Part shown: one piece after another, positions 47,401-58,369 of the stretch
Layout: every line of letters starts with the position of its first letter
How positions within the stretch are numbered: the first letter of the stretch is position 1
DNA from: Welwitschia mirabilis
Taxonomy: Eukaryota; Gnetophyta; Gnetopsida; Welwitschiales
NCBI GenBank assembly: GCA_051453625.1
Contig: JBOZIK010000001.1
Location: 126,394,803-126,458,802, forward strand
Length of the DNA stretch: 64,000 nucleotides
Direction: 5' to 3'
Program-made: the position numbers and the translations under genes
Notes under the pieces: generated by a model
The model's database searches: none
The model's input: only the letters and a program-made list of their open reading frames with translations
What the model was told of the DNA's origin: nothing

Positions 47401-50400
47401 AACGAGAAAAACACATACCACACTAAAGTAACCATTACTAGGACAACATCAATATAGACATCACATGTAGCCACAATGCACAGGAGAGAGCAACATGCAA
47501 TTTCCTAGTCTAACAACTTAAGCATCTCTTACTATATATCCAAACAAATTGAATAAAAAAAAAAGAAAGAACAAGAACAATTGGCTTCTAAATTTCTTCA
47601 GGTACAAGCGTATGATTAACAACCATGATAGTATGACAATTGATCAATAAGACTAACATGATCAATAAAGCACAAGGGAAAAAACTCTGCCAATCTGCCT
47701 TATAGTTGAGCTTTCTAAGGCAAGATTCTTTATACCCTTAACCAATGTTGGAGAAACCCATAAAATAAGAGACCATGTAATTAGCAGCCTGTGTCTACAT
47801 TGTGCAAAACCAAAAGCTACTTGAGATTTTCACAGTAAATAGTAAAAAGACTTCAACAAAAATAACAAAAACTAGGGAATTGTAAAGAGTTCAAGCACAA
47901 AAGTAAAGGAGAGACAAAGCAGCAAAAGGAAGAGGAGAAATTAAAATCACATCAAGGACTATAGTTGTTTAAATGTAGAATTATATTTGAGTCTCTTATG
48001 TTTTGATGCATGATGTTGTCTCTTGATGAATAAGTATTCACTAACAGTTTGATATTTCTACTCTCCAACAAGCATTCTAGAGAAAGAGCAAAGAAACAAA
48101 CTTATTAAATCCTTATGGAATTAGACAAAATTGTTTGTGATAATTCCAAAGACCATTTCCCTAAAGCGATTCTAGTAGAGACATCAATATTTTGTTATTT
48201 TGCTAAGAGTATAGAGTTAGACCCACCAAAAAGATTCATATGAAGCCTCAACTCCCAAGGCAACGGCATTTGGTAAGTTACACGTGAGCAAAAGCATTCC
48301 AAACATCATGTGGATCATGTGTTGATGTCAACTTTTGATAAAATAACATAGTTTTATTATTACATGTTAGTAACATGCATATGGTAGGGAATGGTATATC
48401 AAGAACATGCTTTGGAAAAGGCAAATGAAAAGTATTACCCTTCAACAACCAAGGTGCTACCAAGCAAATCTAGAATATGAGAACATATAGATAAAAACTT
48501 GCAAGGAGTTGTATTTTACGTATTGAGATTATATTGGTAAGGTGTGGGAATATTTTCTAATGATTAATTATACTCGTGTGTACACTACTTTCCTCCCATT
48601 TATTGTCTATAAAACTATCCTTGAATAGGCTTGTGACATACACCTCTGTCAATTAACATTTCGAGATGAAATCAAAGATTTTTTTGTTGAAAAAAATTGA
48701 AAAAATTTTATTAGCCCTTAAGCATGAGTTCTATGTGGACAAAGGGGTTATACTTGATCAAGGTGAAGGAACACACATGCTAGCACTCTTAATTAAGACC
48801 TATTATCTAGATAATTTGGATCAATACGATGCAAGTGGCAGATGAAAAGTTGACAATAAGGGACAATAAGGGACAATAGTTTCCTTGTATCTTTAAACAT
48901 AATGACATACGAAAACAATAGTTATGTTCCAATTCTACAAATTATTTGTATCATTACTATTTATTCATTAGTAAAGTATAAAAGCACTACCGAATATGCA
49001 TATTGAGAGAATATAAGAGGAAATAACGTACAAAAACATACCCAAGGAGACATCAAATGTAATGTGGTTTAGCCACGCCTACATCCACGAGAATAAAAGC
49101 TCTTTCATTACTTTCTTGTATTCCATTACAAATTAAATAACAATTCTTCACTTTCAAGGACCGCATATTGACAATTTCTCATTTTCTTTTTGTTATTGTC
49201 TTACGTTTAGCGGGATACTATCTAGGACCTTTTATATCCCTTCAGTGAAGAATGTCACATGTTGTTATCACCAAGAACTTGAAGTTTGTTGAATTAAGTG
49301 GGAAAAAACTCCTCTTTGTTGTCACAAGCCCAGACAATTCAATATCAAGTCTTCTCTAGTCCCATGTTATGATTATAACAAAACATTTTGCACCTTATGA
49401 TGTGGTCCTTATATAGTTCACATAATCACATGTCTAAGGGACATGTGATAATGAAGCCAACATCACATTCAACTACTACTATAAAGCATAGATCTTTAGA
49501 TGGATTGGATTATGCACTAACTTATTTAACCATGAAAATTGCATAGAATAAAGTAAAAAGGTGGTCATTCATGTATTATGCTACAATAAAAGAGATAAGA
49601 ATATCATAATTGTGAATAGTATAATTCCCTATAAGATCAAAGGCTTTTACAATTATTACCTCTCTATCTAAGAGATGGGAACCAGTTGTGACTTCAATCA
49701 CATTTATTTAAATAAAAAAGCCCTTCACCCTTGAAGGTGTCTTTCACATAGTAATGAATGTAAAGATAATAATCTCACTAGGCAGTAAGTCATAATATGC
49801 TCCTCATTATCCAAATCACCCTCGACAATAAGTTAAATTTCAAGTCAAGGATAAGACATGGATACCTAATCTCAAATTCTCAATGGTAAGAGTTTTGAGC
49901 CCCTAAAGTTCATTAAGTCAAGGGAGGGTGTAATGATTTTACTAACTTAGAAACAACATGGCAAGTGAGAGCTGGAAGAAATTAAAAATATTTTTTTCTA
50001 ACCTTTTCTTTTTTGTTCTTTATTGCCCCTAATTAGTCTTGTATTCCATAAAAGAAATCTGTATTCACTTTAATTGCAAATTTTGTGTAATACATTTTAT
50101 GGCTTGAAATGAACCTGGCCAAACCATTAACAAATAGGTAGCTCTTCTATTAGTGATTCGTACTTATATATTTCATATAGCAATGGACATTCCTTTCATA
50201 GAATTTAAAATAGCTATAGAGTAACATGAAACTAATAATTAAAATAGCTTAAGATTTAAGCAATGAGTCTAAAACTTTACCTCAAATTATCCTTTGTGAT
50301 TTACACTGATGTTACGAATATCTAAATGTGCATTTAATTGTAGCTCGGAGCATAATAAGATACTTCCCATACTATAATAAATGACCACAAACAACCATGC

Positions 50401-53400
50401 TTGAATAATTGAATTGATGTACACATGCTCTTAAGAACAAGTAAACATGAAAGACTTGTAATTGTTAACATATGTGTTCTCTTAAGAACAAGTAACCATG
50501 AAAACATTGCATTAGTTAAGCATTAGTCAAGTGTCCACTTTGAAGAAATGGATTTCACATGATAATGACTGCTACATAAAACTAGAGAATAGTTGTTACA
50601 CCTTTAATCTCATAATTGTGGCATTATCCTTAAGATGAGATCTACATAAGCATTGAAACAATGAATTGCAGGAGAACAATAGAAGCTTAATAAAGATAAA
50701 TCAGAGACTTGAATATTAGTAGAAAGCATTATATAACAAATGAATTGAAGACTTTTCATAATAGAACCACCAAAATCATTTGTTCAACCTGATCCACTAG
50801 GCTTGAGCAATAGGGTAAGTGGGCAAGCATCCAATAAGAAGTTAACAGATGATGAACAATCATTGCTCAAGCCCAGAACAAAATTTAAATTGTTATTGTT
50901 TAGCAACAACCAAGCTTTCTACCATATTAATATCGAATGAGGTATGCCCTCGTCTCACCAAGTGAAGAACATAACAAAGAATGAAGAAATAGTTTCAAAA
51001 AAAATAGAGTAAAAGATGATAAACAAAATGATAAATGATAATGGCAATGATGTTGCAAGTGGTATCGATGATGACATGGGCCATGGAGATAGCATTGTCA
51101 TGTAATGTGGGCAAGGCAATGAAATTGACGTCATGCTACAATGTTGTCAACAGTGAGAATGTGATGGTGAATCACTATTGACATCTCACTACAATGCCAT
51201 CAAAAAGACTACCAACTTCATGTACATATGTCAGATTCTTTTGTAAGACAAAATTGTTGCCATCACCATTGTCAACCATTCACATGTAACAACACAATTG
51301 TTGCCATCAACATTGTCAACCATCCCATCACAAATGCAACATTGTTCTCCACCACCTCTTCATTTCATTATTTTTATTTGCTCATTTCATTGTATATATG
51401 TGCATTATTGCATGTTTGGGGTTCTTTTTTCATTTTTCAAATTACACATTATCATGATTGAAGTTAAGGCAAACAAAGGCAATTGCTTCCTTCCTCTCGC
51501 TATCATGCTCCTCAATTTCATATTTATCTACCTTTCATCCCCAAAGGTTACACTTGCTAGGCAACAAACTAAAAGCAAGAAGCAAGGAAAATACACATGC
51601 AACCCCATAGGGTAAAACAACTTGCTTACTTTGCAACTCAAATGCCTATTTTTCCTTTCGACATAGGAACTCCCATAATATCTCTTGCAATGACATCTGT
51701 TATGACCTTACCAAACTTCAACAAAATGTTCACCCTTTTGATGGGTTGAGATTACTAAAGACAAGACACAATCATGGCATAACACACTTTCTTACATAGG
51801 GCAAATAAGAGGCAAAAGAGAAAATGTGTTTATGTTAAGCCTAATTCTGACCACCAGCAATGGCAAGACCTTCACTAAGGGGATGCATAACCTCAATTTT
51901 AAAGGGAGGCTTTAAAGAAAGGGTAAAACACCAAGACTAGTTCATTGAGTTTGCCCTACAATTTCAACACTCTAGAAGAAGGGCCTTCCAAACCCTTGGA
52001 TTCCAATTCCCCCTTTGGAGGAAGCATTCCGTCAATAATATTGCACTATTTTTAGTCCAATCATCATCACTCTTCTTGTATCATCATTTCTTCTTTACTC
52101 TTCTTGTATCATCATTGATATAACACATTGTAAAATCTTGAAGTAACTCTTATTAGTGAACTTTAAAGTTTGGAAGATAACAAATAAGAAGTCAATGTCA
52201 TCAAGTTTTGAAGCTCATGAATGACCATGACTAGTCCACATGGGATGTCAAGTTGCAAGTGTTATTACAAGTAAGCCTACCCCTTTGGCCTTTATCAAAC
52301 TATTAGACTGTGGCATGTTGGTATACTTAGTGAAAAATGGCCACATTCTATGTATTATAGTTTGTAAATAAATATGTATTTGTTTGCAAAGCAAATTCCT
52401 ATAGGGGAAAATCATGGAAAACTAGTCAATCCCAAGGGGGATCAAGCCCCCTTTCAACTTCTTTTTTGTTAAGAAAGCATAAGTTTGGGTTCTGATATCA
52501 TTTGTAATGCTCCAAAAAGGGAGAAGCATTGTAAACATTGTGAAATAATAAAAACCTTAATTTTTTTCATGTTTGTTGATGTCCTTTCATATTACACTTT
52601 TCCATAATAGAAACTTATTTTAAAGGAACAATTAAATACAATTGGCATATGTTACATAAAATTAATTAGTCATTTATTAAATATTATCATTACTATGTAA
52701 TTAAATGCTGACCCCCTTTGTCCAAGATTGATTGCCATAACGGTTAAGTCTTGGACCTACTAAACCAGGGGTCCCGAGTTTAAACCTTTGCGTTGCCAAG
52801 CGCGCATAGTTTGAAAAAATTGCATGGGGCCAAATGCCACTAAGCATTTGTGTGGCACATACCTATCTACCAATGGCTTCCCTTTAAAAAAAATTGCTAA
52901 CTTTCTTTGCTAAAAATTGAAATCTACGTTACACAAATGAATGCAACTCCAAACCCATTAGGGAATTTATCTATTTAACATGTTGCCAAGGATTAATGGC
53001 TATTTTTTTCAATTCAATCCCATGTAAATTTCTTATGCCTAAGGAATCTTCAAGGCCTTTCATGGGCACAAATAAAAATTTATTTTCAATGTCATGTACC
53101 AAACCTAAACCACTATAACAAGACTTGGACTCGCCACGTAACTTGGCTAGGAGGAAAAACTCGTTGGAGTTGAATCAACATAGACTTAACACAGACTCAT
53201 GCAGACCTAGGGAGACTCATGCAAACTTGTCAAACTCATAAGTTTTAATACAAAACCCACACTTGACAAGTTTCTATGTCACAAGCTCGATAGTGGTTAT
53301 TAACTAGGGACTTGGTGAGTACTTGTAGACTTGCAATGAGTCTTGCTACACAGCCTAAGTTGTAATCTAAAAACATAATTAATTAAACAATGTGCATGAT

Positions 53401-56400
53401 TTATCATACAATTGTGCATCATATTCTAGAATTGGCCAATTGATATGGCCTTCCCAATTGTCACTATAACAAGCATAGACAAACCAAAATACCAAAGGCA
53501 TTGTTAGAAAGAGGTATGACTATATGTCATACTAGCAGCCAAACTATTTTTAAATTGTCTTTATGCATTTTAACTAAGATGTCTTCAAGCAACTAGATCT
53601 TGAATGCACATAACTAAAAGTAATATCAAGAATGACAACTGCAAATATATTGAGATGTGTCAAGATGACCAAACACTTAAATGAACATCTAGGTGAGTAA
53701 CAAATCTAAAATCTTGATTAATTGATGGGCTTCCAATTGTCAAATCCAAACTAAACTAATCCCAATTGGCTCCAAAAATCTTCACCAGAAAGATTGGCTT
53801 TTGCTATGATATGATACAATTATATACTCATTCCATTCCTTGCCTTCTTCTAAAGCAGCAACCTAGTTTGTATGAAACATCCAAGGCTTTTTTGAGCTCT
53901 ACCTATGAATGTTCAATGCATGAAAGGCATGCATATTACATTGAAACATTGCTTTTCTGATTCTGGTTGACATAGCCCTAGCTAATAAGCTTGTGTCAGA
54001 AAGGCTTGCGGTTAGCCTTAAAAACCTAGGGTTATGCTTATGAATGAAAATCTGGAGACCCTTCCTATTTACTGGATTCCAAAAGTGGAGTAGAATTGTG
54101 TAATGACACTATTCCGCACCACTATAACAATTGTGTCCTCTTGATTGCTTTTGTTGTGCTTTGCATTTGATATTATTTCATTTCTTAAAGAAATTGGAAG
54201 TCCCTTTTATAAAAGGGTCACAAAAGCCCCAAAAGTTCGCATACAACAAAAACTGCTATTTCAGCTAGAAGTTCCAACTTTAAAGCATGTAACAGCATCA
54301 AACATCAAACAATAGATATAGTAAAAGATCTTCTTCCTAAAACAACAAAATATACAGAACAAAAAACAAAGAAAATCAATTTTCTTCCAACAGAAAGATC
54401 TTGTTCTGTGTCTGCTGCCAAGGTGGCCTTTAGCACCTGTTTTGGGGCATGCTTTGGGTCTCTTCTTTTCGATGCTCTCCACATGAACAATCTCTGGTAT
54501 TTGTTGACCTGGGCTAGTCATATTGCGATGTTGCTCACTTGGAATTTCAAGTTGAGCATGTTCTAGCTCCTTTGTCATGGATTCATCACTCTAATCTGGC
54601 ATGCCATTAGTTCTGACAACCTAACATGCACAAGACATTCCAGACTTCTACATCTTTAGCAAAAGTAGAACCACTATGGGTTCGATCCTGGGCTAGAAAA
54701 ATTGATATTATTTCTTATGATTACTATTTTGCAAAGTATTGATATGTAATCAATTAATCTTTTCAAGTGAATAGTTTTTTATTGATAAAATTTGATAAAC
54801 CCTATTCATCTAGAACACTTTCCTAAAGCATAGCACAACAGTGCAATCAGTTACAGTAAGAGAAGAAATATAGCAAATTACATAAAAAGAAAATTTAACA
54901 ATGCTACCAAGCGCCTAAGAATCAAGAAGTCAAGCAATGATTATGAAAGAAATTCTGCACTGACAAAATGGGGTATTGAATCTTTGTTGCAATAAGTTAG
55001 ATGTCCCTCCCACCTAAGGGAATTACATAGAAAAAATTCATAATGTGAGGGATAAAGAATCAAGATTTCAAGGTCCATGCCATCCAAGAGGACCAGGATA
55101 GGAGAAAGAATTACATTTTCAAGGGTCAGGTCATCTAAGGGAGAAGGATTCATCAAAGTCTTGTCATCTAGGAAATAGTGATTTACCACCCGTAGACAAG
55201 AGCTAGAAAGCTAACAACATGACAACTAAATCAAACAAGCTGATCAATAATGCAGAGATACACAGAAATCAATTGTAAAGAGCTCTCTGTGGCCTCAAAT
55301 CCTAAGTCAGTTCGCAGTCTGTGCCACTCTTCAGGATGGATTTTGTTTTTCAACATGACAGTTGTGGACTTGAATCCACTAAGGAATTAGGGGATGAATC
55401 TATCTGTCTTCTTTCAAGGCATTTGCAGAGGACCATGTTCCACTGACAGAGGTTCTGATTGGTTTGCAACAGCCTAAAGATGACAAGGAGGAGGATACTA
55501 CTAATGTTCCTTCAGCTGGGATCTCAAAACAAATTGAATTTACTCATCAGGTTGACCCTTCAGTGAAAGTATCTATCTTTTGGCTTCCACAGGATCTAGT
55601 GTTAAAGGTTCAAGATGGCTTTTATTCTGTGGAAGAGTTAATTGGAAAGGTGGAGAACCTTTCAGTCCTTTAAGATCCGGGGTTGAGTGGCCAACAGGCT
55701 AAGGAATGGGCAATTGGTTCTAATGATCGTCTCAATTTCATTTGTAGCAAGGTGGCAAAAAAGGAAGGGACCAAGCTTAAATGGAGAATTCTCCGAAGGA
55801 TAGTCCAGCCGCTAAAGCATCTGAATCTGGAAACTTCAAGCGACTGGATTCGTCTCCACTTACTGTAGAACCTGGATAATAAAAAGGAAAAAATGAGAAA
55901 TCTAAGGATTCCATTCCTCCAGGATCGGCCAAAGCAGTAGGAAGCTCAGAATCAGCAAAATGAATCAGTTGAAAGAGCTAAGGGACTCCTATGATCCAAA
56001 AAACGCAAACCCTCCTAGCTCTGATCCTTTTGTTAATCTTATGATAGTTGCTGACTGCTTGTTTTTTTTGTGTGGTTTTGAAGTATTGGCTTGCTTGCTT
56101 CCCAGCCTATAAACTGTGCTTGTAGCTCTCTTTTTGTGACCCTTCAATAGAAAAGGGATTTCCTGTTTTTTCCCAAAAAAAATAATGAAGAGATACTCTG
56201 GCAAGGAAAAGTCAACAAACAAGAGGCAAAGGAGACCATAACAGCAAAATATCCATCTATTTAACTGTTCAATTTTTCTTTGTTATTTGAATCTAAGGCA
56301 ATCATTCAATATAATATGCTGGGCTGCAAACAAAAAGCCACAAAGTGGAATTCTTTAAAAATTATTGCACTACACGTACATATGAAAATATGCAACCATG

Positions 56401-58244
56401 GCCAAAACATAATACATAAAAACAATCAAACCTGCTGATATTGCATCATCAATTATGTCTTTAAATCGGTGTGCATCAAGCTTTGCATCACAGCACAATA
56501 CTTGTTCAAAGACCCTAGACATTTCAGAAAGTCTTAAAAATTTTAGTTATTTTTCACAGTGCAAAGCATGAAAGTGCAATGAAATCTGAATGATGGGAAA
56601 ACTTTGACCAATAAGAAATTGGATTCAATGTCAAGAACCTGTTCATTTTGCCTTTGAGCTTCGTATATATTTCCAATAAATCCTTCCTCTCCTCCTCTGA
56701 ACCCCTGTATTTGGCCTCAAACTCTAAAATGTCATCCTCAGTTACCTAAAAGGATAAAATATATGTATAAATCTTGTGAACAAGAATAATAAAACAGTAA
56801 CAGACATTTTTGTGAAAAGGAATATTAACATTAGAGATACTTCTTTGCATAGTGAAATCCGCACACAAAATGTTACCTTTTTGTATAATGCTCTCAAAAA
56901 TTCACATAAGTTTTTAACTGCATCCCCAGCAAGCTCCTGAAGAAGATTATAAACTCAATATTTGCCAAAAATAAGCTTTGGATGTTAAGCAATCAATGGT
57001 AAGAGCTTACTTCATCATCAACACAACCAGTTTCATCATATAGCTTCCTCCTCTCTGGGTCTCCTAGAATGGAAAAAACTTTCTGTAGTTTCTGGAACTT
57101 TTCGTTTGCATCCTATGAATTCAAACGTGTGCGGAAGGAAGTGATATGTAAGTTAGTTTTCCAAAACGATGAACTCATGAAAAATGTACAGATATGCTAA
57201 CTCACTTTGTCCTCCCTGTTCTTATCTGGATGGAGCTGCAATGCTAATCTGTGATAAGCTTTCCTTATCTCCTGATGTGTTGCAGACTGTTCAACACCAA
57301 GAACCTGAAATTGATCCATCCAAATGCAGAAGATTAATGGAGAAACTACTAAATCTTCTTCAATGGAGAAGAATATAGAGTAAAACAGAACATTAACTTA
57401 TAAATTTTCATATAAGATAAGAAAAATACAAATTGGTAAAGCAAAGAGTGCTTCAGATCCCCATAGTGGGTAATGGATACATTTCTTCTTCAGTTCTACA
57501 TCAAAAATAAGTTCTAGTTTTACTCTTAAAGTTAACTATAGTGCCTTGAATCATTAATGCACCAAAAGCGTACAGATTGAAAGTGAAAAGAGACGTTCGA
57601 TATAAAACATTAAAGACGTCCAGAAAAGCAAAAACAAATGAATATTCATTTGCAGACTCGGCAAATTTCATAATGTTTCATAACATAATTGACTGTGCTT
57701 CACATTGTCTTTGACGATATTACTGACAATATCTCAAACATATCAGCAATTTATAATTAATAAGCAAAGTAAAACAGCAATGTGCTCTCCGAACGTAGGC
57801 TGAAAAACCGACAAAGGCCGAGTTCTTTCCTGAACATGAGATGTCGTGTATTCAAGTTTTCTAGTTAGATAGTGCAGATTTTAATAACGTTGACATGTTT
57901 TTTGCACAAGTCACTTAGATACCTAAAAATTCCCCGTTTCCTTTCAAAATCTTATGAATCGCCGCGAAAGAAACGTAAAACGTTTAGATTTAATGATCAT
58001 TCATTTTTAAACAAAGAAATCAATTAACAGACAGTATGCAAGGTCCTGACAGTTTCGTCTTCCACAATCGCCCAGCGAAAGATGCTATATCGAGTGAAGA
58101 AATTAAACGAGCAAAATTTCAAGTCCCGAAGACAAAAGTCACCTCATATAAGCTTTCATTTGCTTGAGAAGGCGAGTCATCTAAAGGGACTGAAGATCCT
58201 CCTTGTGCATATGCATCCTTCGACGAAGCCCTGGCCTTCACCAT
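38457..58244 (-). CDS. J-domain protein, DnaJ 6 / DNAJC9 type (8 exons, one giant intron)
   Basis: I reconstructed eight exons on the minus strand: 58244-58143, 57304-57206, 57112-57011, 56936-56877, 56745-56639, 56514-56432, 38864-38774 and 38679-38457. All introns obey GT-AG, and the frame stays open for 288 codons plus stop (867 nt), close to Arabidopsis DnaJ 6. The J-domain spans residues about 31-101: SLYEVLGV across the first junction, then HPDK with the HPD tripeptide at 59-61, then EKFQKLQKVFSILGDPERR and LYDETG. The middle part (VTEDDILEFEAKYRGSEEER) and the C-terminus (IIAQRQTDRKKNIDSLFSSL, EPTEAEFEAARQRIE, Lys-rich end) are family features. Members stimulate Hsp70, and human DNAJC9 also chaperones histones H3-H4; the nuclear role here is inferred from family. 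The last junction (38774/38679) has a less typical acceptor, GCAAG, and is the least certain. Confidence 0.9.
40660..41062 (-). repeat. 3' LTR of the intronic copia
   Basis: In + strand terms it runs from TGTTGTGAAATACAC to ATATCAACA, 403 bp. It contains a segment of about 50 bp (near 40775-40825) missing from the other LTR. Confidence 0.88.
41100..41850 (-). pseudogene. RNase H of the intronic copia
   Basis: On the minus strand I read EAEYIAMTGATKEMIRLRCL, then ARIEHIDVRYYFINEAL and VDVHKIHTQANLPDF, the C-terminal blocks of copia RNase H (HSRTKHIDVRYHFIRE, QxADxFTK). Frames shift between blocks. Confidence 0.82.
41853..42790 (-). pseudogene. Reverse transcriptase of the intronic copia
   Basis: The C-terminal half is best kept: KSNVDHCIYL, LLLYVDIPVAG (catalytic YVDD changed to YVDI), KRLKKEMGKCFAIKDLGPAK, FGMKIF and WLSQSEYSGKLLKCFNI. 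Upstream blocks are present but broken. Confidence 0.83.
43444..43962 (-). pseudogene. Integrase N-terminal part of the intronic copia
   Basis: An open stretch of 172 codons contains MSLWHKRLGNLSETGIKIL and CKDCAIAKAKRVNF, the His/Cys zinc-binding region (WHxRLGH...CxxC, second His lost). LDLVYSDVVGSM with the first catalytic Asp and YVVMFIDDFSHKTW follow. Bases 42800-43440 hold the rest of integrase in pieces, with a 10-base N run at 43199-43208. Confidence 0.85.
43949..44155 (-). pseudogene. Aspartic protease of the intronic copia
   Basis: MDFGASFHV stands where the family has W-x-x-D-S-G-A-S-x-H. The catalytic triplet is DFG instead of DSG. CCEIKEITFLMLQGSD follows. The frame then overlaps the next one, so a frameshift separates it from integrase. 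Confidence 0.75.
44305..45222 (-). pseudogene. gag of the intronic copia
   Basis: Two open pieces (44812-45222 and 44305-44739) cover gag. MECLQTIDRLVGAEKWGVWK near 45057 is the probable original start. LKKYPNEERTKLDRRALVLI, FEMKMKEGASLHAHLDEMNG and SLLDSWEIVCTSL are typical UBN2-type capsid blocks. The zinc knuckle survives as CWHCKKKDH near 44340, with its last Cys lost. Confidence 0.82.
45320..45331 (-). other. Primer-binding site of the intronic copia
   Basis: On the minus strand TGGTACCAGAGC lies two bases inside the LTR end. It differs at one base from TGGTATCAGAGC. Confidence 0.85.
45334..45681 (-). repeat. 5' LTR of the intronic copia
   Basis: In + strand terms it runs from TGTTATGAAATACAC to ATATCAACA, 348 bp. 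It is homologous to 40660-41062 but lacks about 50 bp between short GCAAGGC/GCAAGGCTGC-type direct repeats seen in the longer copy, as expected from a replication-slip deletion. Confidence 0.88.
45682..48960. other. Intronic interval without recognised coding sequence
   Basis: No domain could be read on either strand. The interval contains a 118-bp tandem duplication. Confidence 0.45.
46746..46985 (+). repeat. Two-copy tandem duplication, period 118 bp
   Basis: TCTAGAGGTTCCATAG...TTCTTGATAAGATAGTCCACTCTAG starts at 46746 and recurs at 46864 as TCTAGAGGTTCGAAAC...TTCCTGATAAGATGGACCACTCT, with moderate divergence and a small insertion (GGACCCCT). Confidence 0.75.
48961..49930. other. LTR-like debris in the giant intron
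   Basis: GTGGTTTAGCCACGCCTAC followed by ATCCACGAGA near 49061 resembles the 'CGTGGTTCGGC...CCTACGTCCACGG' block common in plant copia LTRs. A polypurine tract AAGGGAGGG directly before TGTAATG at about 49920-49936 looks like the start of a + strand LTR. No coding domain was identified. Confidence 0.4.
49931..52488. other. Intronic interval, short repeats only
   Basis: Short direct repeats are present: CTCTTAAGAACAAGTAA at 50428 and 50479; ATTGTTGCCATCA at 51253 and 51297; CTCTTCTTGTATCATCATT near 52070 and 52099. No domain was recognised. A 53-codon frame at 51454-51615 is described in the findings. Confidence 0.45.
52489..52509 (-). other. Primer-site and LTR-end signature of a minus-strand LTR element
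   Basis: In + strand terms GTTCTGATATCA, then TT, then TGTAATG is the reverse of the common LTR end CATTACA followed by a primer site close to TGGTATCAGAGC (here TGATATCAGAAC). The LTR would extend to the right of 52503. Its other end was not found. Confidence 0.5.
52711..52894 (+). mobile_element. tRNA-derived SINE
   Basis: The head resembles a tRNA gene: an A-box-like TTGCCATAACGGTTAAGTC (52732-52750), then TTGGACCTACTAAACCAGGGGTCCC in the anticodon/variable-arm position (two blocks), and a B-box-like GAGTTTAAACC (52776-52786). An unrelated body with GGGGCCAAATGCCACTAAGC follows and ends in an A-rich tail (CTTTAAAAAAAAT). These internal promoter boxes are where RNA polymerase III would start. 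Flanking duplications are weak (AATGCTGAC / ATTGCTAAC). Confidence 0.65.
52895..55380. other. Intronic interval without recognised genes
   Basis: A minus-strand frame at 54261-54578 (105 codons) has a Lys/Arg-rich centre and a Phe/Cys/Tyr-rich end but no family I recognise. It overlaps an alternative frame, so it is probably chance. CCTTTTATAAAAGG near 54193 is a short palindrome. Confidence 0.4.
55384..56190 (+). pseudogene. Unidentified coding remnant with A-rich 3' end
   Basis: Two frames on the + strand (55464-55673 and 55683-55868) read with gene-like composition, for example KVSIFWLPQDLVLKVQDGFY and NDRLNFICSKVAKKEGTKLK, separated by one stop. About 300 bp further the sequence ends in TTTTTTCCCAAAAAAAATAATG, like a retroposed A-tail. 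It could be a LINE-related ORF1 or a processed pseudogene. I do not recognise the family. Confidence 0.35.
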
Positions 58245-58348
58245 TGCACAACAAAAAGAAGAACTCCAAGAATGGGCCAATTCGATTGAACTAATTGTAG
58301 AAGTTATTGCTAATTTCTTTTTATGGATCTCCCATCCGACCTTAAAGC

Positions 58349-58369
58349 TTCCCGCCTTTTTCTCCCGCC
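58349..58369 (-). promoter_or_regulatory. Two E2F-like boxes upstream of the J-domain gene
   Basis: In + strand terms TTCCCGCC (58349-58356) and TCTCCCGCC (58361-58369) lie 105-125 bp upstream of the start codon. They match the E2F consensus core TTSSCGC exactly (first) and closely (second). E2F/DP factors activate S-phase genes. DNAJC9-type proteins handle histones, so such control would make sense. Binding is inferred. Confidence 0.5.

Larger units (their letters stand above)
38865..56431 (-). other. Giant intron (about 17.6 kb) of the J-domain gene
   Basis: The donor CAG|GTTTGATT (minus, at 56432/56431) and the acceptor TTTCAG|GAGAAG (38865/38864) join a Gly codon in frame. The other six introns are 74-838 bp. 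The intron holds a full copia element, a SINE, several LTR ends and unidentified repeats. Its interior does not show a second host gene that I recognise. Confidence 0.88.

Noticed and set aside
54261-54578. 105-codon minus-strand frame in the giant intron
   Set aside because: It overlaps another open frame, has low-complexity Phe/Cys/Tyr-rich sequence and no recognisable domain, and lies in intron DNA.
54670-54692. GGTTCGATCC, a tRNA B-box-like motif
   Set aside because: No A box at the right distance and no cloverleaf could be drawn from the flanking sequence.
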